This document shows positions 56,856 through 64,000 of a DNA stretch of 64,000 nucleotides, piece after piece. Under the pieces are notes generated by a model. The model saw only the letters and a program-made list of their open reading frames with translations, searched no databases and was not told the origin of the DNA. The position numbers were made by a program, and so were the translations under genes. Source of the stretch: Gammaproteobacteria bacterium (GTDB lineage Bacteria > Pseudomonadota > Gammaproteobacteria > UBA4575); NCBI GenBank assembly GCA_033344735.1, contig JAWPMW010000001.1, positions 1,370,171-1,434,170 on the forward strand, in the 5' to 3' direction. Each line of letters opens with the position of its first letter. Position 1 is the first letter of the stretch.

Positions 56856-57605
56856 ATGACAAATAGTATAAACATTAACGATAAGGTCGCCGTAGTCACG
56901 GGAGCAAACCGTGGCATTGGCAAAACGATTGCAGAATCTTTTCTTGAGAATGGTGCAAAAAAAATTTACGCAGCAGTAAGAGATACCTCATCAGCCAGTG
57001 ACTTAATTGAAAAATATGGTAATCGTGTATCAGCCATCAAACTGGACCTAGCTGATCCTCAAACTATCACCAATGCTGCAAAAACAGCCAACGATGCTGA
57101 AATCATTGTCAATAATGCAGGCGTATTAACCTCAACAACACCTTTAGATAACAACGCTTTAGAAAGTCTTAACTTTGAGATGGACATTAATGTCGGCGGG
57201 CTTATAAGAATGGCCCAGGCTTTTGCACCCGTACTCAAACAAAATGGCGGTGGTGCACTTATACAACTTAACTCAGTCGCTTCAATTAAAAACTTTGTGC
57301 CATTTACGACTTACAGCGCATCAAAAGCAGCAGCATATTCTGTTACTCAGTCGCTAAGAGATTTGCTCAGCGAACAAGGCACATCTGTAATGAGCGTTCA
57401 TCCAGGACCTATTGCCACTGATATGGGAGATGCCGCAGGTTTAAGTGAGATTGCAGAACCTGCCACGTTAGTATCTGATGCTATTATTAAGGGCTTACAA
57501 CAAGGCGAATTTCACGTGTTCCCAGATACAATGGCAAAACAGGTTGAAGGCGAATACCAGAACTTCGCAAAAAACATAGTTGAAGCTAACTTAATGGAGG
57601 GATAG
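56856..57605 (+). CDS. Short-chain dehydrogenase/reductase
   Basis: A 249-residue SDR from the ATG at 56856 (GGAG 7 nt upstream). It shows VVTGANRGIGKTI (cofactor loop), NNAGVL, LNSVASIKNF with Ser and YSASKAA with Tyr-Lys. An earlier in-frame start would overlap the LysR operator and is rejected. Substrate unknown; controlled probably by the divergent LysR protein. Confidence 0.92.
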   Translation: MTNSININDKVAVVTGANRGIGKTIAESFLENGAKKIYAAVRDTSSASDLIEKYGNRVSAIKLDLADPQTITNAAKTANDAEIIVNNAGVLTSTTPLDNNALESLNFEMDINVGGLIRMAQAFAPVLKQNGGGALIQLNSVASIKNFVPFTTYSASKAAAYSVTQSLRDLLSEQGTSVMSVHPGPIATDMGDAAGLSEIAEPATLVSDAIIKGLQQGEFHVFPDTMAKQVEGEYQNFAKNIVEANLMEG

Positions 57606-57640
57606 AAGTCTAAGCAGCAATCAAATATAGAAATGCGAGT

Positions 57641-58021
57641 CTAAAATAACTTAGCAGCAAGAAATGCAAAGAAGAAGCCAACCAGATAAATTAAAATTGA
57701 AATTACCAATATTATCCAACTGATTTTTCTAAGCTTGCTACATGCTTCAGCTTGTTTAAGGTCAAGAGGGCAAGGTTGATTTCGTGCCTTCCATTGCAAA
57801 CTCGCAGATGCTAGTAAAAGCAATCCGGCTACTACAAATACAAACACTTTATATTCAGATATTGCAACCAACCACGGCGCTGTAGAGACTAATCCTGCTA
57901 GCGCCGCCCCCATACCTAAAGTCACAAATAATGCGGGAAGCGCACAACAAACTAAAGTACCAATACTGCTAAACAAAGTAATTACAGGTAAAAGTGTTTG
58001 CTGATAAAAGTTATCCGCCAC
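57641..58021 (-). CDS. MerT-like metal transport membrane protein
   Basis: A 126-residue protein starting at a GTG that overlaps the preceding gene by 11 bp. Several hydrophobic helices; the first carries a vicinal Cys pair (VCCALP, Cys25-26), and a loop has PCPLDLKQAEAC (Cys84 and Cys94). That matches the four cysteines of MerT, which moves Hg2+ inward. No merA or merR is seen, so the metal may not be mercury. Confidence 0.78.
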   Translation of the reverse strand: MADNFYQQTLLPVITLFSSIGTLVCCALPALFVTLGMGAALAGLVSTAPWLVAISEYKVFVFVVAGLLLLASASLQWKARNQPCPLDLKQAEACSKLRKISWIILVISILIYLVGFFFAFLAAKLF

Positions 58022-58310
58022 GGCGAATTTCCTCTATGTTGTATCCAGCATCAACAATATTTTTACGAATGACTTTATCGCTAAGTTGTTTTCTAGCCTT
58101 CAAATGGATAGTAACAATTTTATCATCAAGGTTGACATCAATATTATCCACCGCATCTTCCTTTGCGAACACTTTCTCTAATGCCTGAGCACAAAAGTCA
58201 CATACGAGACCATAAATATCTACTTTAATCGTCCCCTGCGGATGGTCTGCAAAAGCACTATTCAAAATCAAAGCTACAAACAACACTAAACTCATAATTA
58301 ATTTATTCAT
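58011..58310 (-). CDS. Exported MerP-like HMA-domain protein
   Basis: A 99-residue protein from the ATG at 58310 (GAGG 6 nt upstream), with a signal peptide (cleaved near FADH) and a heavy-metal-associated domain: VCDFCAQALEK gives the CxxC (Cys37, Cys40), and the rest (VTIHLKARKQLSDKVIRKNIVDAGY) fits the ferredoxin-like fold of MerP. Translationally coupled to the MerT-like gene. A metal chaperone is likely; the metal is not determined. Confidence 0.85.
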   Translation of the reverse strand: MNKLIMSLVLFVALILNSAFADHPQGTIKVDIYGLVCDFCAQALEKVFAKEDAVDNIDVNLDDKIVTIHLKARKQLSDKVIRKNIVDAGYNIEEIRRGG

Positions 58311-58325
58311 GATAATCCTCAAAGT

Positions 58326-58964
58326 TTAGAAACGAACAATCCAATTAAACAAGGCGTCTCGATGGTGACTAATACCCAGTTCAACTCTATGAACGTCTTT
58401 AAAAAAACGCAGTATTGGTGTCACTGTAATATTGTGTTCACTTTCCGGCTTATGCTCTACTTCAAGCATGAGCCAACTGTGAAGTTCACCATAATCTGCA
58501 ATGTAAGGTGCGACACCTAAGCGAATTTTTTGCATGAAAAAATCATCTACACTTCCAGCGTCAAGAAAGCGGTTGTCATAACCTAAAAATAACTGTCGTG
58601 TTTCCCAATCACCAGACACTCCTGTAAATACAGCTATACTAGAATCATCATGTAAATGACCAGAGTTTCTATCGGCGAAGCCAACACCAGATTTGACGTA
58701 AAGATTCATTTGCGAATCTTTTTTATTCCATCGTTTAATAAGATTATTAAGTTGAATAGCAACCATTGCATATTCATTGCTTCGCCGGTATTCCGACCTG
58801 ACCCCTAGTGAATATCTTGCGCTGGGTGAGTAATGCAATAACAATGAATGCTCATCACCATTGTTATTCATATCCATAGTTATGCCGCCAGGATATGAAA
58901 CAGGTCGACTCCACACATCCTGCGCGATAACGCTCAGCACCAAAAGTGCTAACAATATTTTCAT
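58326..58964 (-). CDS. Predicted outer-membrane barrel of the metal gene cluster
   Basis: A 212-residue protein with a signal peptide (cleaved near VWSRP) and alternating amphipathic strands ending in a terminal Phe (FNWIVRF), as outer-membrane barrels do. Aromatic-rich and with many charged loops. No family recognised. It is 15 bp upstream of the HMA gene, so it may be the outer-membrane port of the same system. Confidence 0.7.
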   Translation of the reverse strand: MKILLALLVLSVIAQDVWSRPVSYPGGITMDMNNNGDEHSLLLHYSPSARYSLGVRSEYRRSNEYAMVAIQLNNLIKRWNKKDSQMNLYVKSGVGFADRNSGHLHDDSSIAVFTGVSGDWETRQLFLGYDNRFLDAGSVDDFFMQKIRLGVAPYIADYGELHSWLMLEVEHKPESEHNITVTPILRFFKDVHRVELGISHHRDALFNWIVRF

Positions 58965-59010
58965 GATTTTCTCCTGAAAAATTTTCTTTATCGCTTGTTA
59001 AAAGCGATAC

Positions 59011-59035
59011 AAAAAAATGAGCTACGTTAGCTCAT
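59011..59035 (-). terminator. Rho-independent terminator after the Cys-rich gene
   Basis: Read on the minus strand, ATGAGCTA and TAGCTCAT form an 8-bp stem around a 3-nt loop and are followed directly by seven T residues. It lies between the Cys-rich gene and the barrel gene and could act as an intra-cluster attenuator. A second hairpin, TATCGCTT with AAGCGATA, is at 58989-59009. Confidence 0.75.
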
Positions 59036-59038
59036 CAA

Positions 59039-59386
59039 TCAGGAATAATAGATAGGAGGGCGATATAAAAGTGATAAATAATTAGAAACAGCATACTCAT
59101 CAATAGCAACAAATCGCTCTTCATGAGTATTAACTGCATTCAAATCACCCAATTTAATATGGGGTGTTTGGTTTGCCGAATAAATCAAACAAAAACATGC
59201 ATCTTTACAATGTTTTTTATCTTCATTCTGCTGTTCTTCGTGACAGGGCATTTCTGACTCAGTTAGCATTTCCAAATGAATAACATTATTAGTCTGTTCC
59301 TGCATGCACAGCTTCACATCAGCTGAAACGATGAGGGTATTAGCCATGAATGCCATGCTAACAATATATAAAATAATATTTTTCAT
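59039..59386 (-). CDS. Small exported Cys/His-rich protein
   Basis: A 115-residue protein with a signal peptide (cleaved near VSADV) and Cys/His-rich stretches (VKLCMQEQ, EMPCHEEQQ, KKHCKDACFC), so probably metal-binding in the periplasm. Similar proteins occur with copper-related genes. It heads the metal cluster but is separated from the next gene by a terminator. Confidence 0.75.
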   Translation of the reverse strand: MKNIILYIVSMAFMANTLIVSADVKLCMQEQTNNVIHLEMLTESEMPCHEEQQNEDKKHCKDACFCLIYSANQTPHIKLGDLNAVNTHEERFVAIDEYAVSNYLSLLYRPPIYYS

Positions 59387-59479
59387 GCGAATAATCTTAC
59401 ACTAATGTAGATAGCAGAATTAATTCAATCCATACTTAACGGATATAAATATAGGACTAAATCAATTTTATATAGTTCA

Positions 59480-59734
59480 CTATTGACGCGCTTCTTTAGC
59501 CAATTCCACTAACGCTGCTCGAACTTGCTGAGGCGTCTCACATTCTTGAGAAAAATCAATTCTAAGATTCTCGTCATTGACCAATATCACAACCCCAGCT
59601 CTGTCAATACTCAGCATTTTAGGATCAGTCTTAAACGTCTTTATGCCATTCAACCGACAGTAATCGCGCATGGCATCAACATGGTCTTCATTCATATGCG
59701 CAACCATATCTTGCTCTGTTTGCTCATCAAACAT
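59480..59734 (-). CDS. DUF2470 (HugZ C-terminal-like) protein
   Basis: An 84-residue protein: MVAHMNEDHVDAMRDYCRL with His residues, then IDRAGVVILVNDENLRIDF. The domain matches the C-terminal half of haem-utilisation proteins (HugZ), alone here. A haem-related role is possible; function unproven. Confidence 0.85.
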   Translation of the reverse strand: MFDEQTEQDMVAHMNEDHVDAMRDYCRLNGIKTFKTDPKMLSIDRAGVVILVNDENLRIDFSQECETPQQVRAALVELAKEARQ

Positions 59735-59787
59735 AATGACATTAAATTTAAATTATGTGGAATGTATTATTAAAAATAATTATTGAT

Positions 59788-59958
59788 TCAGTGAACAGAA
59801 TCAATAGTCGTCTCATCCATGACAATTAATTTCCATTCACTGTTTAAATCCATATTAGTATTTACCGAACCATAATATAGCGCGCCACTTTTAGTCATCG
59901 CCAAATAATATGCGCTTTTTGTATCATCCTGCTCTAGCAGCAAATAACCATCGTCCAT
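59788..59958 (-). CDS. Small ORF, 56 aa
   Basis: An ATG at 59958, 9 nt after AGGA, opens a 56-residue frame starting MDDGYLLLEQDDTKSAYYLA and ending TTIDSVH. The composition is acidic and hydrophilic, with WKLIVMDET near the end and no signal peptide. It occupies the 353-bp gap between the DUF2470 gene and cfa, where no other feature is evident. No family recognised. Confidence 0.5.
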   Translation of the reverse strand: MDDGYLLLEQDDTKSAYYLAMTKSGALYYGSVNTNMDLNSEWKLIVMDETTIDSVH

Positions 59959-60087
59959 TAACTAGCATCCTAATAATCTTTATCGATACTCGTTAACATG
60001 GTGGCGATCCAAGCTGTTTTCAAGACTAGTGAATAATAAATACTATAAGACTTTCACCAGACGCGATTGATTCATGGCTAACGCTTA

Positions 60088-61200
60088 CTAACTAACTCTA
60101 TCGTATACTCCCTGTACGCCACTCTTTGACATTACAAATTGCCACAATTGGAGATCTCGAGCACGAAAAGCACCTGCGCACGCCTGCAAATAAAATTTCC
60201 ACATACGGTAAAAACGTTCGCTATATTCTCCCTTTAACTCGTCCCAGCCGGCATTGAAGTTATTGTACCAAGCCATTAATGTTTTATCATAATAGGCACC
60301 AAAGTTATGCATGTCTTCAACAAGAAAAAATTTTTCAGATGACGTTGCCACTTCTGCTAACGAAGGAATTTGGCCATTGGGAAAAATATATTTATGAATC
60401 CAGGGATCAGGTGTGAGATTTGATTCTAATCCACCAATTGTATGGAGGAGCAACAGACCTTCATCCTTTAAACACCGGTTCGCATGCTGAAAAAAACTAC
60501 GATAGTTCTTGCTACCTACATGCTCAAACATTCCCAGCGAGACAATATGATCAAACTTCCCTTCTAAAAGCCGATAATCTTGAACAACAATATTTATGGG
60601 AAAATCTTTACAATCTTGCTTTGCATAATTTGCCTGTTCTTCTGAGATAGTAATACCAGTAACTTCGACTCCATAATTTTCTGCAGCAAATTTTGCAAAG
60701 CTTCCCCAACCACAACCTATATCTAATATGTGCTGTCCCTTTTCAAGATTTAACTTGCGGCATACTAAATCTAACTTAGCTTCTTGAGCTGTATCTAGAT
60801 CTGTTGCATTCTTCCAATAGCCACATGTGTATGTTAATCGTTTATCAAGCATGATTTCGAAAAGCCGATTACCCAAGTTATAGTGGCTTTCCGCAACTTG
60901 TACTGAGCGTGAGAGATTTTGCAAATTGATTAACTTCGCTTGCAGTGAAAGTGCTAAAATCTTGTAGGGCTTTATGCTTTTACTAATATCACTCGATAAA
61001 ATCTTACAGATAAATTCATCGACACTTTCAGCATCCCACCAGCCATCCATATAGCCTTCGCCCAAGGCAAGAGAGCCTTCTGAAAAAATACGCGTGAAAA
61101 AATTATCATTATAAACTTTAAGATCCCAAGGACGCGAACCAGACATACTGATATCAGCACGATGCAATAGCTGTTCTAATTGTTCATTCAAATTGCTCAT
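60088..61200 (-). CDS. cfa: Cyclopropane-fatty-acyl-phospholipid synthase
   Basis: A 370-residue CFAS from the ATG at 61200 (GAGG 6 nt upstream; an in-frame TTG at 61206 is less likely). It has SHYNLGNRLFEIMLD, SAM loop LDIGCGWGSFAKFAAENYG and MFEHVGSKNY. The bicarbonate-site residues of E. coli CFAS are kept: Cys126 (TCGYW), Glu226 (MFEHVG), His253 and Ile255 (HTIG) and a Tyr in WKFYLQACAGAF. This is the canonical paralogue, in contrast to the operon-encoded homologue at 49539. The 261-bp gap upstream holds a TATCGC-C-GCGATA dyad at 61316-61328. Confidence 0.94.
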   Translation of the reverse strand: MSNLNEQLEQLLHRADISMSGSRPWDLKVYNDNFFTRIFSEGSLALGEGYMDGWWDAESVDEFICKILSSDISKSIKPYKILALSLQAKLINLQNLSRSVQVAESHYNLGNRLFEIMLDKRLTYTCGYWKNATDLDTAQEAKLDLVCRKLNLEKGQHILDIGCGWGSFAKFAAENYGVEVTGITISEEQANYAKQDCKDFPINIVVQDYRLLEGKFDHIVSLGMFEHVGSKNYRSFFQHANRCLKDEGLLLLHTIGGLESNLTPDPWIHKYIFPNGQIPSLAEVATSSEKFFLVEDMHNFGAYYDKTLMAWYNNFNAGWDELKGEYSERFYRMWKFYLQACAGAFRARDLQLWQFVMSKSGVQGVYDRVS

Positions 61201-61461
61201 CAACAACCTCTTTATTATTTTTATTTAATAGAGAATCAACTTTATTAAGAGTGAATAAATTATATTAACAGTAAATTATCAATGCTTGTCAAATACATGT
61301 AAATTAAAAAAAATATATCGCCGCGATAAAATTTACAAATGACAAAAATAATGTATCTTGATAAACAATAGTGCAAAAAACTTATTCCATCACTGAAATT
61401 TCGCATATTTAATTACTGGTATAATCATCTCATCTCCTAATTATACTAACTAAAAATATCA

Positions 61462-62439
61462 ATGATTACTTTACGCTTGTCAATATTCTCATTACTTTTG
61501 CTTTTATCACCTATATCTTCAGCAAATAATCAACAGGTACCTCCTCTTGTCGAAACATCCTGGCTTTCAGAAAATCTAGACAATGTCGTTATTCTTGATG
61601 TTAGAGCTGACAACAAAAGTTTCACCAGCAAGCCCATTTACAAAACAAATAAAAAAACCAACAAACAAAGCCTAGCTCGTGTTGGCGGTCATATCCATGG
61701 CGCAAATCTTGTACTTTATAAAAATGTACGAGGGGAACAAAAGATTGGTGAGAACACAATCAAGTATATGACTACTTCAAAAACCAATTTTGAAAGCATT
61801 GTGCAACACGCTGGTGCAAACCAAGACAGTCACATCGTAATTTTGACTAACGCAGAAAGCTTATTCGATCTCACCATGGCATCTCGCATGTATTGGCAAG
61901 TTAAATATTTTGGTCATGACCTAGTTTCGATTTTAAATGGCGGGACTGCACAATGGCTATTAGATGGGAGAGAAATCACAACAAATCCTACTAATTCAAC
62001 AATCGGAAACTGGAAAGCTCTAAGCGAACGCAAGCAGTTATTAGCAACCAGCAATCAAGTACACACTGCTATACAAGAGAATAACTCTCAACTTGTTGAT
62101 GTGCGCGAGATCGGACAATACCTAGGAACCTATAAGAGTGGCAAAGTTAAACAAAAAGGCCATATTCCTAGTGCAAAATTATTTCCTGTAAGTCTTTTAT
62201 CCAGTCGCAACACACCTGTGAAATTCTCCTCAAAAGAAGAATTAGAAAACTTATCCAAAGCGCTTGGTGTCAATTCGAAACAAGATTTAATTACTTACTG
62301 TAACAGTGGGCACTTAGCTTCGGGTGGTTGGTTTGTTTTTCATGAGCTACTGAATAATAGCAAGGCAAAACTCTATGATGGCTCTATGCATCAATGGACA
62401 TTAGAAGGAAGACCAGTTGTCACTATGAAGATAGAATGA
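61462..62439 (+). CDS. Exported two-domain rhodanese (sulfurtransferase)
   Basis: A 325-residue protein with a signal peptide (cleaved near SSAN) and two rhodanese domains. The N-terminal domain (VILDVRADNK...VGGHIHGA) lacks a catalytic Cys; the C-terminal one has it in LITYCNSGHLASG (Cys280). This is the inactive/active arrangement of thiosulfate or 3-mercaptopyruvate sulfurtransferases. Periplasmic location, next to aprM and aprB, suggests thiosulfate or sulfane-sulfur handling. Confidence 0.9.
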   Translation: MITLRLSIFSLLLLLSPISSANNQQVPPLVETSWLSENLDNVVILDVRADNKSFTSKPIYKTNKKTNKQSLARVGGHIHGANLVLYKNVRGEQKIGENTIKYMTTSKTNFESIVQHAGANQDSHIVILTNAESLFDLTMASRMYWQVKYFGHDLVSILNGGTAQWLLDGREITTNPTNSTIGNWKALSERKQLLATSNQVHTAIQENNSQLVDVREIGQYLGTYKSGKVKQKGHIPSAKLFPVSLLSSRNTPVKFSSKEELENLSKALGVNSKQDLITYCNSGHLASGGWFVFHELLNNSKAKLYDGSMHQWTLEGRPVVTMKIE

Positions 62440-62649
62440 TTAATTCACCGCCTCTTCATAAATGTATTGTACATTGCGACGTATACATTTAGGGGTACAT
62501 CAAACTATATTAGCATTTAATAATATTGTATAACGCTCTGTTTCAGCTACATATCTCCACTAGTGCGCCATTATTATGTCCCACAATCTATCTAGGCTCT
62601 TTTGCTCATAAGTATTCTTAAAAGCGCTATAACTTAATTTATGTTGAAT

Positions 62650-62665
62650 TGTCGAAGATTCGGCA
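62650..62665. promoter_or_regulatory. Small dyad upstream of aprM
   Basis: TGTCGAA-GA-TTCGGCA is a 16-bp imperfect palindrome, 54 bp before the aprM ATG. A further dyad, AATGTA-TTG-TACATT, is at 62461-62475. Either could be an operator for the apr genes; not matched to a known regulator. Confidence 0.3.
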
Positions 62666-62719
62666 TCAAACTCGCGGGTCACAAAAAAAAATAACATTAT
62701 TATCAGGAGGCCCAAGATA

Positions 62720-63559
62720 ATGTTTAATACCAACCCCTTTGCCGAGCTCTCAGCATTTATATCGCCTGAAGTGATGCAATATTATGTAATTCTGATGTTC
62801 ATCCTCGTTGTTGTTGGCACAATTCTCGATATGATGCACAAAAAAAGTGCAGAGTACTTCTTTGAAAATGCTGAAAAAGCTAAAAAGAGCGCAAAACGCA
62901 CTCTAGGCGGTGGTGAGAAGGTATCTTTGGCTGTCGCGACAGTCGCTAATGAGGTTCTAACCTCTGCTGAATTCAAAGTCAGACCAGCTCGACGTTATTC
63001 CCACCTTTTGACTATGTATGGCTTTATCGTTTTTGTTGTTTGTACGGCATTGCTTATTTTCCGCCATACAGGTGCAGAAGCTTCAGCAGCTCCAGCAGCT
63101 GTAACAACTTTATGGCACGTTGGTGCAATCATGTTATGTCTTGGTGGTTACTGGTTCTGGTTCTTCATCCGCGTAGACGTCTCTTCTGAAGGTGTCAAAT
63201 GGTATAACTTTAATGGTCGTGGAGATATTTTCATCGTCTCCCTGATCACTATGGGAACATTTGCATTACTTTGGTCTGGCACTCAAAACATGATCTTGTT
63301 TGGACTATTTATCCTGTCTAGCACCCTCCTGTTCTCAACAGTGTTCTGGTCTAAGTTTGCACATATGTTCTTCAAACCTGCGGCGGCTTTCCAAAAGCGT
63401 TGTATTAAAGCTGATGGTTCATATGAGAATTTGCCAGAGCTAGGAGATCTTTCAGACCCTGCTCTTCAAGCAAAATTTCCGGATATCCCAGAATATATGG
63501 GCACAAATCCACCTAACATGGGGCAAGGTATCAAGCGAGAAGCCCCAACCCATTTCTAA
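62720..63559 (+). CDS. aprM: APS reductase-associated membrane protein AprM
   Basis: A 279-residue integral membrane protein with about five or six hydrophobic helices, directly before aprB, as in the aprMBA operon of sulfur oxidisers. It is proposed to link APS reductase to the quinone pool. A strong ribosome site (CAGGAGG) precedes the ATG. The N-terminal segment STFF-like PFAELSAFISPEVMQYY and charged C-terminus (QGIKREAPTHF) are on the cytoplasmic side by inference. Confidence 0.85.
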   Translation: MFNTNPFAELSAFISPEVMQYYVILMFILVVVGTILDMMHKKSAEYFFENAEKAKKSAKRTLGGGEKVSLAVATVANEVLTSAEFKVRPARRYSHLLTMYGFIVFVVCTALLIFRHTGAEASAAPAAVTTLWHVGAIMLCLGGYWFWFFIRVDVSSEGVKWYNFNGRGDIFIVSLITMGTFALLWSGTQNMILFGLFILSSTLLFSTVFWSKFAHMFFKPAAAFQKRCIKADGSYENLPELGDLSDPALQAKFPDIPEYMGTNPPNMGQGIKREAPTHF

Positions 63560-63577
63560 TATTAAGAGAGAATTATT

Positions 63578-64000
63578 ATGCCTACATTTGTATATATGAC
63601 TCGTTGCGATGGTTGTGGACATTGCGTTGATATCTGCCCATCAGACATCATGCACATCGACACAACGACTCGACGTGCTTACAACATCGAACCCAACATG
63701 TGCTGGGAGTGCTACTCCTGTGTTAAAGCATGCCCACATAATGCTATCGACGTTCGTGGATATGCAGACTTTGCACCACTAGGTCACTCAGTTCGAGTAA
63801 TTCGAGATGAAGAGAAAGGTGTTATTGCCTGGAGGATTAAATTCCGTAACGGCAAGAAAGACATGAATCTTCTTGCTCCTATTACTACTAAACCTTGGGG
63901 TACAGCCATTCCAAAACTTTCGGAAGAATCTGCTCCTAGCAAGGATATGACTGATAGCCAATTACTTTTCAATGAGCCGAAATACATTCGCCTAGATGAA
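63578..64000 (+). CDS. aprB: Adenylylsulfate reductase subunit beta (3' end beyond window)
   Basis: The first 141 codons of AprB, the iron-sulfur subunit of dissimilatory APS reductase, which interconverts sulfite plus AMP and APS. Two [4Fe-4S] motifs are seen: Cys10, 13, 16 and 20 (RCDGCGHCVDICP), and Cys42, 45, 48 and 52 (MCWECYSCVKACP). The ATG at 63578 follows AAGAGAGA. aprA is expected just outside the window. In a gammaproteobacterium with these neighbours it most likely works in the sulfite-oxidising direction. Confidence 0.95.
   Translation, partial: MPTFVYMTRCDGCGHCVDICPSDIMHIDTTTRRAYNIEPNMCWECYSCVKACPHNAIDVRGYADFAPLGHSVRVIRDEEKGVIAWRIKFRNGKKDMNLLAPITTKPWGTAIPKLSEESAPSKDMTDSQLLFNEPKYIRLDE

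Noticed and set aside
58989..59009. Second hairpin as a terminator
   Set aside because: No T-run follows on the minus strand, the direction of the local genes.
57641..59386. Complete mercury resistance operon
   Set aside because: merA and merR are absent; only transport-like parts are present.

Overview
The window reads as chromosomal DNA of a sulfur-oxidising gammaproteobacterium with an AT-rich genome. The lineage call rests on gene order (a TPR lipoprotein gene divergent from hemA-prfA-prmC, then mreBCD) and on gammaproteobacterial families such as GreB, IbaG, DUF2835 and DUF3833. The lifestyle call rests on aprM-aprB at the right edge (dissimilatory APS reductase), a DsrC-family protein, a secreted DsrE-like protein and an exported two-domain rhodanese. 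GatCAB shows that Gln-tRNA and/or Asn-tRNA is made by the indirect route. No rRNA, tRNA, CRISPR array, insertion sequence or prophage was seen, and the genus cannot be named from the sequence alone.

Layout, left to right. 1-4.9 kb: TPR lipoprotein, hemA, prfA, prmC and an unusual DsrC-like gene. 5.1-8.1 kb: a four-gene envelope redox operon (TlpA thioredoxin, DUF4266 lipoprotein, DUF3570 barrel, ApbE-like protein) behind a perfect CRP-type palindrome. 8.1-8.9 kb: nsrR and a truncated haemoglobin gene with an NsrR box between them. 9-10.8 kb: small exported proteins, an XRE regulator with a paired operator, and a DsrE-like protein. 11.1-14.1 kb: pntAB with a strong terminator. 14.2-16.3 kb: three VPxPA-CTERM (exosortase substrate) proteins. 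17.5-23.3 kb: gatCAB and mreBCD, divergent from each other. 23.3-30.3 kb: a phosphatase-like protein, a DMT transporter, a dynamin-like GTPase, a ChaN-like protein, RNase D, IbaG and two cytochromes c. 30.4-45 kb: metY, Slt, GreB, a TrmB-like protein, oligopeptidase B, PdxH and a two-component system. 45.2-51.4 kb: an eight-gene, tightly overlapping lipid-modification operon (chalcone-isomerase-like, DUF3833, NTF2-like, SDR, FAD oxidoreductase, DUF1365, Cfa-like, DUF2878). 51.4-57.6 kb: MsrA, an HExxH protein, TatD, TcdA, a NYN protein, a K+ channel and a LysR/SDR pair. 57.6-59.4 kb: MerT/MerP-like metal genes. 59.5-64 kb: DUF2470, a small ORF, a canonical Cfa, a rhodanese, aprM and partial aprB.

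The points most worth follow-up are: (1) the TlpA-DUF4266-DUF3570-ApbE operon, whose ApbE homologue has Gly where the family has a metal-binding Asp, whose barrel carries SGAS and SGAT motifs, and whose lipoprotein ends in CGC; (2) a DsrC-family protein that keeps the upstream Cys but has lost the C-terminal one; (3) two Cfa paralogues, one with the CFAS bicarbonate-site residues and the operon-encoded one without two of them; (4) several near-perfect regulatory palindromes between divergent genes; (5) a probable non-AUG start for mreC; (6) two short ORFs.

All family names come from recognising sequence by eye. No database search was run.
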